Below, one piece after another: positions 22,493 through 34,539 of a stretch of 64,000 bases of DNA. Under the pieces are notes generated by a model. That model made no database searches. It had not been told where the DNA came from and was given only the letters and a program-made list of their open reading frames with translations. Each line of letters begins with the position of its first letter. Position 1 is the first letter of the stretch. This DNA is from Chrysomallon squamiferum. Its lineage: Eukaryota > Mollusca > Gastropoda > Neomphalida > Peltospiridae. Location: the NCBI GenBank assembly GCA_012295275.1, contig CM022667.1, positions 836,443-900,442 on the forward strand, written 5' to 3'. The position numbers were made by a program, and so were the translations under genes.

Positions 22493-24980
22493 GTTTTTTC
22501 TGCTTTTTAATTATTTTAAAGTAATATTTGAAATAAGACCTCAATCATTTTAACCTGCATTTAAAATATACTGAACAAAAAAAAAAAAAAAAAAAAAAGA
22601 AAGAAATAATAAATATATAAAATTAAAAGAAAAAATTAATTAAAAATGAAAGATTACAATATTTTCCCACATAGAATAACAGTATTCATCCAGTGGATAT
22701 GAATCACTGACAGAAAAAAAAAATGTCTAGTGTGGAAATAATTTACTGCTAGTTACAAATCTGAAATCTTTAACACTTTCATTGCAAGTGTGTTATTTAT
22801 CAAAATACTATGAACAAAAAAGCCACGATATGCCTTTTTTTTTCTTTTTCTTTTTTTTTTTGGTTCAGTATATATATGTATGTCATTTTAAACCAAAGAT
22901 AATTTAATCTTGATGTTGTTTTTAAAAATGCTTTGGTATTTGTTAGTTTTGTTTCTTGTTCTCTTATGACAACCTGTTCTTTGTGTTATATAAGAAACAG
23001 ATTTATATGATGAATGTAATAATAGCTTTAGTGATAATGGTTCCATTTAGAGTTTAATAAGAAAAAATATTTTTATTTCTTTGAGTCCTTAACTGGATAG
23101 AGTTTAGTAAGTGGTTGAAGCTTGTTACTGAAAGGTAGTGTTTGGTGATTTGTCAGCAAGACAATTAGAAAATATTCCTTCAACATTCCTAACAGTAAAT
23201 TTTATAAATAATTATAATATACATAACTTGTATGTTATTTTAGTACTTTCAGCTTTTTTGTAAAAAAATTCTTGAGAACTTAAACTTTTTATTATTATTA
23301 TTATTTTTTATTTTTGTATTTATCTCAGAAAAAAATATTCTCAACAACTAAATAAGATAAAGTAAATAAAATCAGAATTATGCTGAAATTGATTTTGAAT
23401 ATGTATTATTATTAATGGTTGGTTGTGATTATACAAGACCGTCCATATAATACACACACATATGTAGCTGTGATATAACGTATTTAATCAGTATGTGTTT
23501 GGTATAGTTGGTAACAGTATTATTATATATGGATTTTTATTTTTTTGTTTATGTTTATACTAATTCAGGGTTGTGGCATTTTTATTCTTACACTGATACC
23601 ACTGGGAAATGTAATTTGAGTTCTTGAAGGGTAATGCTGTAAATACGCTTGAAGTGGTGGCAGAAACATTTTGGTATGATGCACTGATTGGCAGATGATT
23701 TAAGTAATTTATTTTTATGAAAGGACTAAAACATATTGAAATTTAATGATGGAGAGAAGATGATGAATAAGAAGAAGAAGATGATGGTGATGATGATGAT
23801 GATTATTTATTATTTGATGATGCGATAAAAATAATTTAGTATTTCAGCTATCCACATTAAACTGTATTCATTTTGATGGAGCATTCCTTTTTGTACATTT
23901 ATATTTATTATATAATTGAAATAGACCATGCAACAGGGTTATTTAAAACTGATTACTGAACAGTTACTTTTATTTTATAGACAGATCATTATATCGAAAC
24001 TTATATAAAACCATTATAACAAAATGGTAAAACTGTATGATGTTCGTCTCCAAAAAATGTTTATTTGAGACCTGTATTACATTTCCTTCAATGACATAAA
24101 AACTTTTATATTGCAGTTATTAATAAAGAGTGAATATACATTATGTATGTATGTATGTATGTATGTATGTACGTATGTATGTATGTATGTATGTATGTAT
24201 GTTGATAAATATGGAAATAAGATAATAAGTTGCTACTGGAATCACTTGAATGCAAGAAAAAAACCCCATGAGAAATCTGAAACATTTCACTGCTGTTGTT
24301 TTCAGTTACATACTTACTGCCTGATGTATTTCTTTTGACCCCTTAGTTTTGTATTTATTATTCTTCGTAGCAAATGTAAACATTCCAATTTTTTTTATAA
24401 ATTATTTTACATAATTAAATAGAATGCTGGTTTTCATTTTTTTTTTTTTTTTAATATCAACGTAAGTTCCATGAACATAATTTCAGAACATATCATGGTC
24501 TTATTATTCCTGAGACGTTTTTTTTGTTGTTGTTGTTGTATTTTTTGGTAAATTTTTAAATTGTGTTTTCATTATTTAAAAGAAAAAAAATTTTGATTAT
24601 GAAATAATGCTTAAAGATTTTTCCTTAAATTAATATTTTTCACTTATGAACCAAAATAAATCATTAATCTGCCTCAGCTTTTTTTTTGAATACAATTAAA
24701 ATTCCTGTAAAAAAACAAAACAAAACAAAACACACACACACACACACACACACAAACATGATATAATGTGTAAATAGTATTGTGATTGTGTTGTTTGGGA
24801 AACCAGTATTTGTAAATAAAATAGTATAACAATTGTGATAAAAATGTGTTTGTTTTTATGTCGTACTCAGAGGAGGCCTCAACACACAAATAATTAACTA
24901 ATTTGCGAGTGTGTATAATTAAACTATAACAGATTTAAAAATACCATAGTCCATAGCATGTCTATCCAGTGATTAACAAA
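21500..24980. other. AT-rich intergenic DNA with microsatellites
   Basis: No gene was seen. Contents include (ATTT)n near 21961-21990, (ATT)n near 22421-22490, an A run near 22577-22599, (TATG)n at 24144-24202 and (CA)n at 24731-24754. A more complex stretch at 23570-23700 has only short open frames. Confidence 0.6.
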
Positions 24981-24984
24981 TAAT

Positions 24985-25350
24985 AAGAAGTCGGGGCCGA
25001 TTCCTGGGGAGGGTAGTTCCTAGTTGCAAGGAAATCACCCTGGCAGGGCTAAATAAATAAATAATAATAATAATAATTAAAAATTGAGTGTGTACCCTCA
25101 TATATTCTGAATGACATTCGAGCTGAACTGGTCGCCAGCTTCACAGTATGGTTTTATTGACGCAGTGGATTTGGCGGCAAGCATTGGTGAAAACACAGCA
25201 ACGCCAAAAAACAACTTATAAATATTTACATTTTGTTTAGGAACCCGATAGTCTGGAAGGGGCTGAGAGAGAGTTTAATACTTCGTATCAAACGAACTGA
25301 CGGTTACTATAAATCCTTGATGGTACAGAGAGATCTCTCCTGGTTGTTTA
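24985..25350. repeat. possible decayed retroposon pair ending in (ATA)n
   Basis: Two complex segments of about 90 and 260 bp each end in an A/T-rich simple tail: (AAAT/AAT)n at about 25050-25077 and (AAT)n at about 25350-25383. This is the layout expected of retroposed fragments. No tRNA head or known family could be recognised. The second segment could instead belong to the 5' region of the downstream phosphatase gene. Confidence 0.25.
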
Positions 25351-25383
<33 letters not shown>

Positions 25384-25804
25384 TAATAAATAATCATAAT
25401 AAACGATTCCGCGCCTTGTTATATTATCTGTTACGTACATTTCCTCTGCATTATGGCGTCACTGAAGTATGACGTAGCATATAATAAGTAACACGTGGTA
25501 ACCATTCTTACAGTAAGTTTGACGTTTATTTTATTTAATTTTCCACCCTTTCTTTAATATCCTAAAAATATATGTGGAATATTTACATTTTTCTTTGCTC
25601 ACATATTTAATTTACAAGTTCGTTGTTTTTACGATGAAACATACAGTTCAACGTTTCCGAAAACTGAAAGATAGGCATTATGATTATTATTTTTGATATA
25701 CATATATATATATATATTTTTTTTTTACCCTTTTCCCTTCTTCAGATGTTTGACAGGATTGTTGTTGTTGTTGCTTTCTTTTTTCTTTTTTTTTCCACAT
25801 CCAC

Positions 25805-25842
<38 letters not shown>

Positions 25843-26156
25843 TCTTTTTTTGTTTACTTTTTCTTTTCTTTACTTTTTGTTTTGACGATGAACTGAAATT
25901 AAAATCAATAAATATTTTTATAGCGCTAAACTTTTATATATAATTATTATATCACTAATATCATATGCATATCGGTGTTCAAACACCCTCACGTAAATTT
26001 CTTACACGTACGATGACATAAAATATCAACAATGCACATCAAACTATGGTGTAAGTAAGTAGTGTTACGCACGTTCAATTGTAATACAAACAAATGATCA
26101 ATTATTATTACAACTATGACGATAAACAAACGTTTATTTATTTATTTATTTATTTA

Positions 26157-26197
<41 letters not shown>

Positions 26198-27216
26198 TAG
26201 TGTGTGTGTTTTTTTGTGTTTTTTACTCATCCTTCTTTTTTCAACTCAGCTTATTTACTTCTTTTTTAACAAACCAGTATACACAGTAATATTTTTATTT
26301 CTGTTTCTCTCGCTCTCTCTTTATCTATCTATCTATCTATATATGTGTATATATATATATGTATTTTTAAAATTCTGCATAAGGTCACTCTGTTTAATCT
26401 GGTTTACTGAATTGCTATGATGTTTAAATGAAAGATTTAGCTTATGACATAGGATTTACGTCTTGGTTTTCATCTTGTCCGAGTTACCTGTCTTACCTAT
26501 GTAAAATTAACTGTAACAACGTACTTGCCAGATATATGACATTTGTTTCCTATTTAAAGTATATATATATCAACAATGTATGAACAAAATGATTAATCTA
26601 AATACTAGTTTTATTTATTATTGGAAGAAACATACTATAGGTAATAATTATAACAAGCACTTGAGCAGAACTTCATAGATATCAAAATCATTTTTTTTTT
26701 TCCTAAGGCATTATTACACAAATACAGTAAAATTAACAAACAACAACAACAGTCCTTCCCAATTAATAAACTTAAAAGGAAAAAGAAAAGAAGAAAAATG
26801 CATACAGAGTTCATAACCACATTGCCCTGATTTCTTTATTGGATATTTCAAAAACATTTCAAAGAAATGACTTCATACAATTACTCAGTCTCTGATTTAC
26901 GATATAGATAAAAAGGAAATGAATAAAGTCTGCTTAAAGTCTGCATTTTTGTTTTATCACCAAGCATGAATTTCACGAATTTTGAGTGACTAGATCATTA
27001 GATTTAATCTGTGTAGCTTTTTCGTTTGTATTCACTACTATTACTACTACTACTAATAATAATAATATAAGAAGAAGAAAATACTGGCAGCAGAAAAATA
27101 ACTGCAGTTGCTAATAGTTTTGTCGACTTCTGTTACGTATCTTGAAAAACAAAATCAGATTATCTATTAATTCTTATTTTCTCATTTCAGTTTCTTGTTT
27201 TATTTTTTTTTAACAG
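25384..27216. other. 5' flank of the acid phosphatase gene
   Basis: Mostly AT-rich, with (TTA)n near 25807-25842 and 26160-26194 and (TATC)n near 26321-26340. The block 25400-25520 is less AT-biased and includes TGACGTAGC, so it could contain the promoter. A pyrimidine-rich acceptor TTTTTTTTAACAG ends at 27216, directly before the start codon, implying at least one upstream non-coding exon that could not be located. Confidence 0.45.
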
Positions 27217-27217
27217 C

Positions 27218-28923
27218 ATGGCGGGGAGGGTGGCCTTGTTCTTCCTTGTGGTTGTCATGGCGATGCATGCCGGCGTCACTCTTCGTTTTGACGACGGTTG
27301 CATAATTTCGCCATTATCCAGGAGCCACAGGAACCTCGTCAACCTGTACTCCGCCAGCTTCCAGGCAAGTCCCGATCCGGTCCAGGGAATTCACCTGTCT
27401 CTGGCGGGCAGTGCGGCAATGCGAGTCGTCTGGCTAAATCCCACGCCGTTCCGGAACGGACCTTTCTCTCCGGAGTGCATATACGGACTGAAGCCGTACA
27501 TACTGAACAAGTCGGCGGCTGGGATTTCCTACACGTACAGAGGAGGGTATTTCAACCTCACCCTGAACACCGTTCTACTGCAGCTGGGCGAGCTTACAGC
27601 AGTCAACAAAACCTTCTTCTACCAGTGTGGGGACAAGAACTACGGCTGGAGTAGGATCAACAGTTTCACCCAGCAACAGTGGGGCGTGACGAAGCTAATG
27701 GGATCGCACGGCAGCGGGACGGAGTGCCACAAAAAGGCAAACTGTTTCTTCGATTCGAAGGCACCGATCATCGGCGCTGTTGGCGATCTGAGCATCATCG
27801 AGGGCAGATACACGATCGCGTCCCTGTCCGAGCTGGCCCGATCCAAAAGCATGCAGTTGCTCATTCACGCCGGCGACATCACGTACGCCGACACGTTCGG
27901 CGGCAAAACGCAGAACAACAGCTTCGCGTGGGTCGACTACATGAACAAAATCGAGCCGATCGTCAGCCGCCTGCCGTACATGCCGTCGCCGGGAAACCAC
28001 GAGTCCGAGTTCGACTTCGCCGCCTACCTCAACTGGCTGAAGGTACCGTTCAAAGAGAGCGGCTCCTCCTCGCCTTTCTGGTACTCCTTCGACTACCTGG
28101 GCGTCCATTTCCTCGCCTTCTCCACGGAGCACGATTTCAGCCAGAACTCGGACCAGTACCGCTGGATAAAAGCCGATCTGAGCGCAGCCAATGAAAACAG
28201 GTTTGCCGTTCCGTGGATTTTCGTCTTCGGGCACCGACCGCTGTACTGTACCAGCGTCGAATGCAAGATACGTTGCGAGGTACAGGCTCCCGAGCTTCGG
28301 TCGTATCTGGAGGACTTGTTGTACCATCAGCAGGTCGATGTGTTCATGTCGGGTCACAATCACCAGTACGAGAGGTCACTTCCGGTGTACAAGGAGCAAG
28401 CGCTTCAACCAGATTACAACAATCCTCAAGCACCAGTTTACATTGTCAACGGCGGTGCTGGTAAGTTGTTGTTGTTGTTGTTGTTGTTAGTGGTAGCAGT
28501 AATAAAAACGGTCATATTAGTTTTAATAGTTGTTGTAAAGTAGTAATAAAAAGAGTTCCAGGTTAGTCATAGTAGCTGTAGAAGCAGCAACAGTAGTAGT
28601 AACAGTAATAATAATAATAGTAGTGGTAATAGTAGTACATTAAAGGTAAAAGCTATAGGAACAGTAGTAATAGGTTGAATAAATAAGTAGATACTAGATA
28701 ACTGAAATAAAAAAGTAGTAGTAATCCTTCTTTTATAGTAGTAGTAGTTGTAGTTCTTGAAGTAGTTATTCTTGTTATGGTTGTATTAATACTAGTACTA
28801 GTAGTAGCGGTAGTAGTTGTTGTAGGTTTTTTCTTTTTCTTTTTTATAGTAGTAGTAGTAGTAATTGCTGTTGTTGTTGTCCTTTTCCTCTTCCTGCTCC
28901 TCCTCCTCCTCAAGCTTCTTCTT

Positions 28924-28954
<31 letters not shown>

Positions 28955-29205
28955 TTATTATTATTATTATTATTATTACGTTAGTAGCAGTAACATTAGC
29001 TGTGGTTATTATGTTTGTAGGTAATCCAAGTTTCAATGATCCGACCTTTGAACCCAAAGTGCCGTGGCGTGCCTATGATGAACCAACATTTGAAACTGGT
29101 TATTTGCTTTTTCAAGCAACTCGAACTGAACTTCGGTTTCAGTACATGGCCAGCAAATCTGGCCGAGTTTTAGATAGATTCATCATCACCAAAACACGAT
29201 ATTGA
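27218..29205 (+). CDS. ACP7: purple acid phosphatase (ACP7-like metallophosphoesterase)
   Basis: Purple acid phosphatases hydrolyse phosphate monoesters at acid pH with a dinuclear metal centre. Coding exons are 27218-28460 and 29021-29205, joined in phase 1 (GCTG|GTAAGT...TTTGTAG|GT), giving 475 residues. The N-terminus has a signal peptide of about 22 residues (LFFLVVVMAM core), so the protein is secreted or lysosomal. A fibronectin-like N-terminal domain comes first, then the five metal motifs: GDLS (D190), GDITYAD (D220, Y223), GNHE (N260), GHRP (H339) and GHNH (H380, H382). All metal ligands are present. Motif 1 has Ser where Gly is usual (GDxG). Several N-glycosylation sequons occur (NKS, NLT, NKT, NNS). 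The C-terminal exon (WRAYDEPTFETGYLLFQA) differs from the vertebrate ACP7 tail I remember, so the ortholog assignment is tentative while the family is firm. Exon 1 is markedly GC/CpG-rich. Confidence 0.9.
28461..29020 (+). repeat. acid phosphatase intron made almost wholly of microsatellites
   Basis: The 560-bp intron begins GTAAGT followed at once by (TTG)n. It continues as interrupted (AGT)n/(TAG)n, then (TCC), (TTC)n at about 28915-28950 and (TTA)n at about 28951-28978, and ends ATTATGTTTGTAG. Frames reading through it are repeat artefacts. Confidence 0.85.
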
Positions 29206-29480
29206 AAAAAATAATGTAATTGCTATTCAAAATGAATAAAAGTAATGTAATTAGTATTTAAAATTGAAGAAAAAGTGTAATTAGTATTTAAAATTGAAGA
29301 AAAAGTGTAATTAGTATTTAAAATGAATAATAATAAAGTAATTAGTATTTAAAATGAATAATAATAATATAATTTGTATTTAAAATTAAAAAATAATGTA
29401 ATTAGTATATAAAATGAAGAAAGATAACGTAATTAGTATTTAAAATGATGAAAAACAATGTAATTAGTATTTAAAAAAAA
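29206..29480 (+). repeat. minisatellite directly after the phosphatase stop codon
   Basis: About eight copies of a roughly 36-bp unit containing GTAATTAGTATTTAAAATGA with variable AATAATAAT or AGAAAAAGT inserts begin within 15 bases of the TGA. AATAAA at 29235-29240 could be the poly(A) signal, so part of the array would lie in the 3' UTR. Confidence 0.85.
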
Positions 29481-30104
29481 AAAAAATAAAACGAAAATAA
29501 AATAAATTTAAAAAATGAAACACCAGCAGTTAAAGAAAACATCAAACAAGCAAAAAAATAAAAGAAAAAATTTTTTTTTTTTTTTAAAAATTGTTAAAGT
29601 GGAGAAAAAAGAGATTATTATCAAATCATGATAAAAAAAATTAAATTTTCCATTGGAAATAAAGCATATATCTATTAATGCTTTAATTTTAATCAGTTAA
29701 AAATACATCATCTAATTGTTAATTAGAGTAGGTCAATAATTATAAATAATTTGTAAGAAAATTCGAAAAGAATTATTTAAAATACTTCTTCTTTTTTTCT
29801 TCTTCTTCCTCTTCTTCTTCTTCTTATTATTGTTATTATTATTGTTGTTATTATTATTATGACTGTATCATTATTTTTTGTCTGTCTTACTAAATTAATA
29901 TTTAAATGAGTGAAAAATATAATGATACAGAAAAAAAAAAAAAGGTTTGGTCTACAGTAAATACGTTTTATATAGATATATAAAAATTTATCATACATTG
30001 TGTGTATATAATTAATTTATTCAATACATTGTTATTTAGATTATCTTTATAATTATTGCGTATTCCTGAAATAAATATTTTTGAATTTACTTAATAACTT
30101 TTGT

Positions 30105-30136
<32 letters not shown>

Positions 30137-30857
30137 CTATATATATACTGGTGCTTTAGAAAGAAAAAACTTTTAGGCATTTCCCTTTATGGAAAAAAAA
30201 AAAAAAGAAGAAAAATGTAGAGCACCACAAAACAAAACTGATTAATTTTCTGTTATTAGGACTCAATATTAAAGGTTCTAAATATTTCTCAATATGTTAC
30301 AATCTTCGCAGAAAATCTATTTTATTTTCATTTTTATATTTTTTTATATTTTTTATTGATTTATTTATTATGTTATTATTATTTTTTATTATTATTATTA
30401 GTATCCAAAATGGTGTGTTACGTGTACCTAACTACAGACAGGAATGAAGAAACTATTATCATTAATAACACTGACAGAGCAGTGACCAGAATGGGAATTA
30501 GCCGATGTGGAGCTCCGACAAGGACCGGTCCTGCAACGTTCCCTTCTTTATGAAAATGATTTTGAAACGAAAACAAAATAATTTTTCTTTCTTTCTTTCT
30601 CTCGCTGCTAAAACGAGTCTGATGAGCTTTCATCTGTTAAACATAAAATATCGTGATTAGTGTTAATAGAATTTGTTTGCTGATAAATCAAAAATAAAGT
30701 AATGCTATAACTATAATTACTATTCAGGGAATAAATAAAATAAAGAAGGGAAGTAATTTGCCTTTTAGTAACAATCATTTAATGGAGTTATTTACCTTGG
30801 TTACGGAACGGCTGCGTTGAAATGATATATCTTTTTATTAATCAGTGCTGATTTTCT
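29481..30857. other. AT-rich intergenic DNA
   Basis: Contains A runs, (TTC)n near 29800-29825, and (AT)n near 30111-30145. A less AT-biased stretch at 30440-30640 includes the 10-bp palindrome GGACCGGTCC at 30522-30531. No convincing gene was found; the small open frame 30356-30553 has no recognisable product. Confidence 0.5.
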
Positions 30858-31097
30858 GAAATACACGCTGATTTACTCTCATCTAATATTAAGGTTATTT
30901 TATAAAGGAAACTATTTTTTTTTGCATGATTTTCGAAGAAACAATAACTCTGAAACCAAATATGACTTCTTTTGGTTTTTCATCAAAAATTGATTTAGAT
31001 TTTATGGTAAATATGCTAATGTTAATATTCACCAAACAGAATATAATTTATCTTCTTTTTTTTTCTTCTTTTTCAAATACAGTTTTTCTTCGTTAGT

Positions 31098-31182
<85 letters not shown>
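30858..31182. repeat. second inverted repeat, left arm, ending in (CT)n
   Basis: The sequence from GAAATACACGCTGATTTACT to the (CT)n tract at 31103-31182 is the reverse complement of 33505-33830. Both arms keep the microsatellite at the inner end and a T/A-rich run next to it. Differences are few outside the runs. Confidence 0.75.
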
Positions 31183-31187
<5 letters not shown>

Positions 31188-33015
31188 TACATAAATATAT
31201 ATATGCACAAACAAGTCTGTATCTTAAGTGTTTGAAATATGAAATACGTCGGAATTTCTGCGATGGATGAAATTAATCGACCGATCATGAAGTAAGCTGG
31301 TGTACTCCCTAAATAAAAAAGAAAAGACAATGAAAGCTTTTAGCTACAATATATGCACAACTGCACAAATGCTTACACAATAATAATAATAATAACAACA
31401 ACAACAACAACAAAAAAATAAAGAAAACAGAATAAAAAATAATATTACAGGCCTACCAATAAAACCAAAACACAAAAAAAAAAAAAAAAATAAAAAAAAA
31501 AGAAGAAGAAATGAAGAAAAAAAATGGTATGAAGTAAATAAATGTACCGGTCAAAACCATTTTTTTTTTTTTTTTTTTTGTGTGAAAAAGTCTGGAATTA
31601 TATAATAATGTGTAATTACGGTCGTCATAGAGATGCTAACGACGATCTCCTAACATATTGTTTACGTCATAGAAGAGGTGCTGAAAAATGATTACTTACA
31701 TGTCATGACGTGTTATTTTGTCATAACTATTTGTCGTATGACTGTGGTGCAAGAAAAAAATAAAGAATAAAAGGAATAACGATGGTGATGACGATGATGA
31801 TGATGATGATAATAATAATAATTTACATTTTAAATAAAATATAGTCATACTCCTATTTAAAAACTATTTACTTATATTATTGTTATTATTATTATTTATT
31901 ATTATGATTATTTAGTTAGTAGTGGTAGTATAACGATAAGGCAAATAATTAAAATGTTTTTTTCTAAACTTTTCAAATTTATGAGCTTAAGAGAAAACAG
32001 TTTCATTATCAGTAGTAGTAGTAGTAGTAGTAGTAGTAGCAGCAGCTGTAATTGTTGTAAGTAACTGTCATATTAGTAGTCGATATTTTAACAGCGCTAA
32101 TAATAAACTAAACTAATATAAAATGTCATGGCTGAACAAACAATTCATCATTTAAATCCTTTATTTATTGCATTACCAGTTTTCTGAAGGTTAATCGCAG
32201 AATCAAATTAAAAAATAAATATATAAAAATAATTTACAAATGTATTATAAGAAGAGCGAAAGTTTCATTACAAAGATAATTTGAGATATTGAATTAATTC
32301 TTTCAAAAATAAGAATTTACCTAATTGACCGCTTTTTTTTTTTTTTATAAATTCTTTTCCTTAGTTATTATTATTATTATTATTAATAGAAAATTATTTT
32401 TAAGAGAAATAAAAAAAAAAAAAAAAAAAAAAAAATAAAAAAAAAATAAAAAGGGTTGTTTAACTGTAATCATCTCTGGATTAATGTAAAACATATTCAG
32501 CGCTTTATGAACTTTGACCTTCTTTCTAACTGCTTATCCAGCGAAAAGCAGTTCACTTTCCTGTACGCTTTCATTTACAAATTTCGAGATGGTGGTTTCC
32601 CCATCTCTGTTACGTTTGTTCTCTTCAAAAAGCTGACCCGGAGCATTTCCTGTTGAAGGAGGAAAATATTTGCATCATATTCATTTTCAAGAACGAGATA
32701 TTTCCTTACAAAAGAAGGATGATAACGAGAACTCATTATGTTCTCGTTTGCAAATACTTTATTAAATAATTGAGGGCGGGTCTACGTATCTTTGTGTAGT
32801 GGGATTTGTAGTATGTGTGATGGTGTATCAGTGCTGCTATGTAATAGAGTGCGTGCGCGTGCACGTGAGTGGGGTGTGTCGGTGAGTGGGTGTGTGAGTG
32901 TGCGTATGGATGGATATGCGCGTGCGTGTGTATAGTAGATAAGAGAGAAAGAGAATTAAAAAAACCACTAGATTTAGGATATCTTAATGGTATAATAATA
33001 ATAATAATAATAATA

Positions 33016-33052
<37 letters not shown>

Positions 33053-33487
33053 CAATAATAATTATATAACAACAACAGCAACAACAACAATATTAATAAT
33101 AACAACAATAACAATTATGACAATAAAAGCAATTTTCTTACTACTACTACTAATAATAACTGTAATGTAACACGATATTGTGTAAAATCAGCATGTTTAT
33201 TTTTAAAAGGGTCGTTAAAAAGTCCTTACTGTTTCGTAGATATTTACAGCATTTTAATTCTCAATATAACTTAATTCGCGAACACAACAAACCAAATTAA
33301 CCAGTCACAATGAACTAATCAGAGCATCCTTAACTGTAGGCATTATTCGTGTACAATGGACATTAATTATTATATTGTAAAGACTGCAGGCAACACTTCT
33401 TTCCTTAACATTTTAATTTGTCCTTGTTAATATACAACCCCCCTATACAATATTTAGGTTTGATCATCTTTGTGTGAAAAACAATTA

Positions 33488-33504
<17 letters not shown>
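31183..33504. other. AT-rich spacer between the CT and GA arms
   Basis: Contains A runs (31470-31500, 32410-32434), (AGT)n near 32012-32040, (TGA)n at about 33017-33051 and a (GT)-rich block near 32850-32935. At 31610-31750 there are several CRE-like motifs (TTACGTCA, CATGACGTG). At 32724-32748 a perfect 9-bp stem AACGAGAAC / GTTCTCGTT encloses a 7-nt loop. The 66-codon frame 32456-32656 has no recognisable product. Confidence 0.5.
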
Positions 33505-33583
<79 letters not shown>

Positions 33584-33607
33584 TAACGAAGAAAGGCTGT
33601 AATGAAG

Positions 33608-33638
<31 letters not shown>

Positions 33639-33830
33639 TAAATTATATTCTGTTGGGTGAATATTAACATTAGCATATTTACCATAAAATCGAAATCAAT
33701 TTTTGATGAAAAACAAAAAGAAGTCATATTTGGTTTCAGAGTTATTATTTCTTCGAAAATATGCAAAAAAAAATAGTTTCCTTTATAAAATAACCTTAAT
33801 ATAAGATGAGAGTAAATCAGAGTGTATTTC
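33505..33830. repeat. second inverted repeat, right arm, beginning in (GA)n
   Basis: The (GA)n tract at about 33505-33580 is followed by AACTAACGAAGAAAGGCTGT, an A run, and then the complement of the left arm to about AGTGTATTTC at 33821-33830. The spacing between arms is about 2.3 kb. Confidence 0.75.
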
Positions 33831-33865
33831 CTTTGTCTGAAAAATAATTAATATATATACTGTTT

Positions 33866-33904
33866 CTTCTTCTTCTTCTTCTTCTTCTTCTTCTTCTTCT
33901 TCTT

Positions 33905-33998
<94 letters not shown>
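33866..33998. repeat. (CTT)n joined to (GA)n
   Basis: Pure (TTC)n at about 33866-33905 passes directly into about 46 units of (GA)n. Both halves are purine/pyrimidine mirror-type tracts, giving about 130 bp of strand-asymmetric sequence. Confidence 0.9.
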
Positions 33999-34002
<4 letters not shown>

Positions 34003-34484
34003 TGTTTATTGTGAATTGTTTCAAACTGATGGTTAAATCATTGCTACTTATGTTTCCAATAACATTGGGGTTAGAGATACAGTTGCAGATATTATCTAAA
34101 TCTTTAATCTTTATCCCTAGTGTCAACCTAAAACAGAAATATTACCTGTTACCCATATCAGGACTCGATCTCAGTAACTACAGAGTGAGTTACACGTCAC
34201 ATATGTATAATGTTAATTATCATCATCATCATCATCATTATTTTTATTATTATTATTATTATTATTTTTAATCACAAATGTAAAGTTATTTAATTTATTA
34301 GTCTTATTTTTATTAACCATTTTCTGTTCTTTATTAATCGTCGTTATTTTTACTTAGAAAAATAATAAAACTGTCTTCGGTATATTTATTCAATTTTAAA
34401 TCAACACACCATCAAACTTTAACCAATCAAAAAAAAAAAAATAATAATAATAAAAAATAAACCATATTCTAAACTTATGGACAG

Positions 34485-34520
<36 letters not shown>

Positions 34521-34539
34521 AGGAAAGAAAGAATAAAAA

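Noticed and set aside
23610-23697. 24-codon frame ending AETFWYDALIGR
   Set aside because: Too short, no splice sites, no recognisable family.
27695-28363. 222-codon minus-strand frame opposite the phosphatase exon
   Set aside because: A shadow frame caused by the GC-rich codon use of the real + strand exon, whose five metal motifs identify it.
28653-29205. Frames through the phosphatase intron with Arg, Thr and Leu runs
   Set aside because: They are translated (TTC)n, (AGT)n and (TTA)n repeats; the intron has clear GT and AG ends.
30600-30650. CTGATGAG motif resembling a hammerhead ribozyme core
   Set aside because: No GAAA box or third stem follows CTGATGAG on this strand and the minus strand does not complete a core either; only a small GATGA/TCATC hairpin is present.
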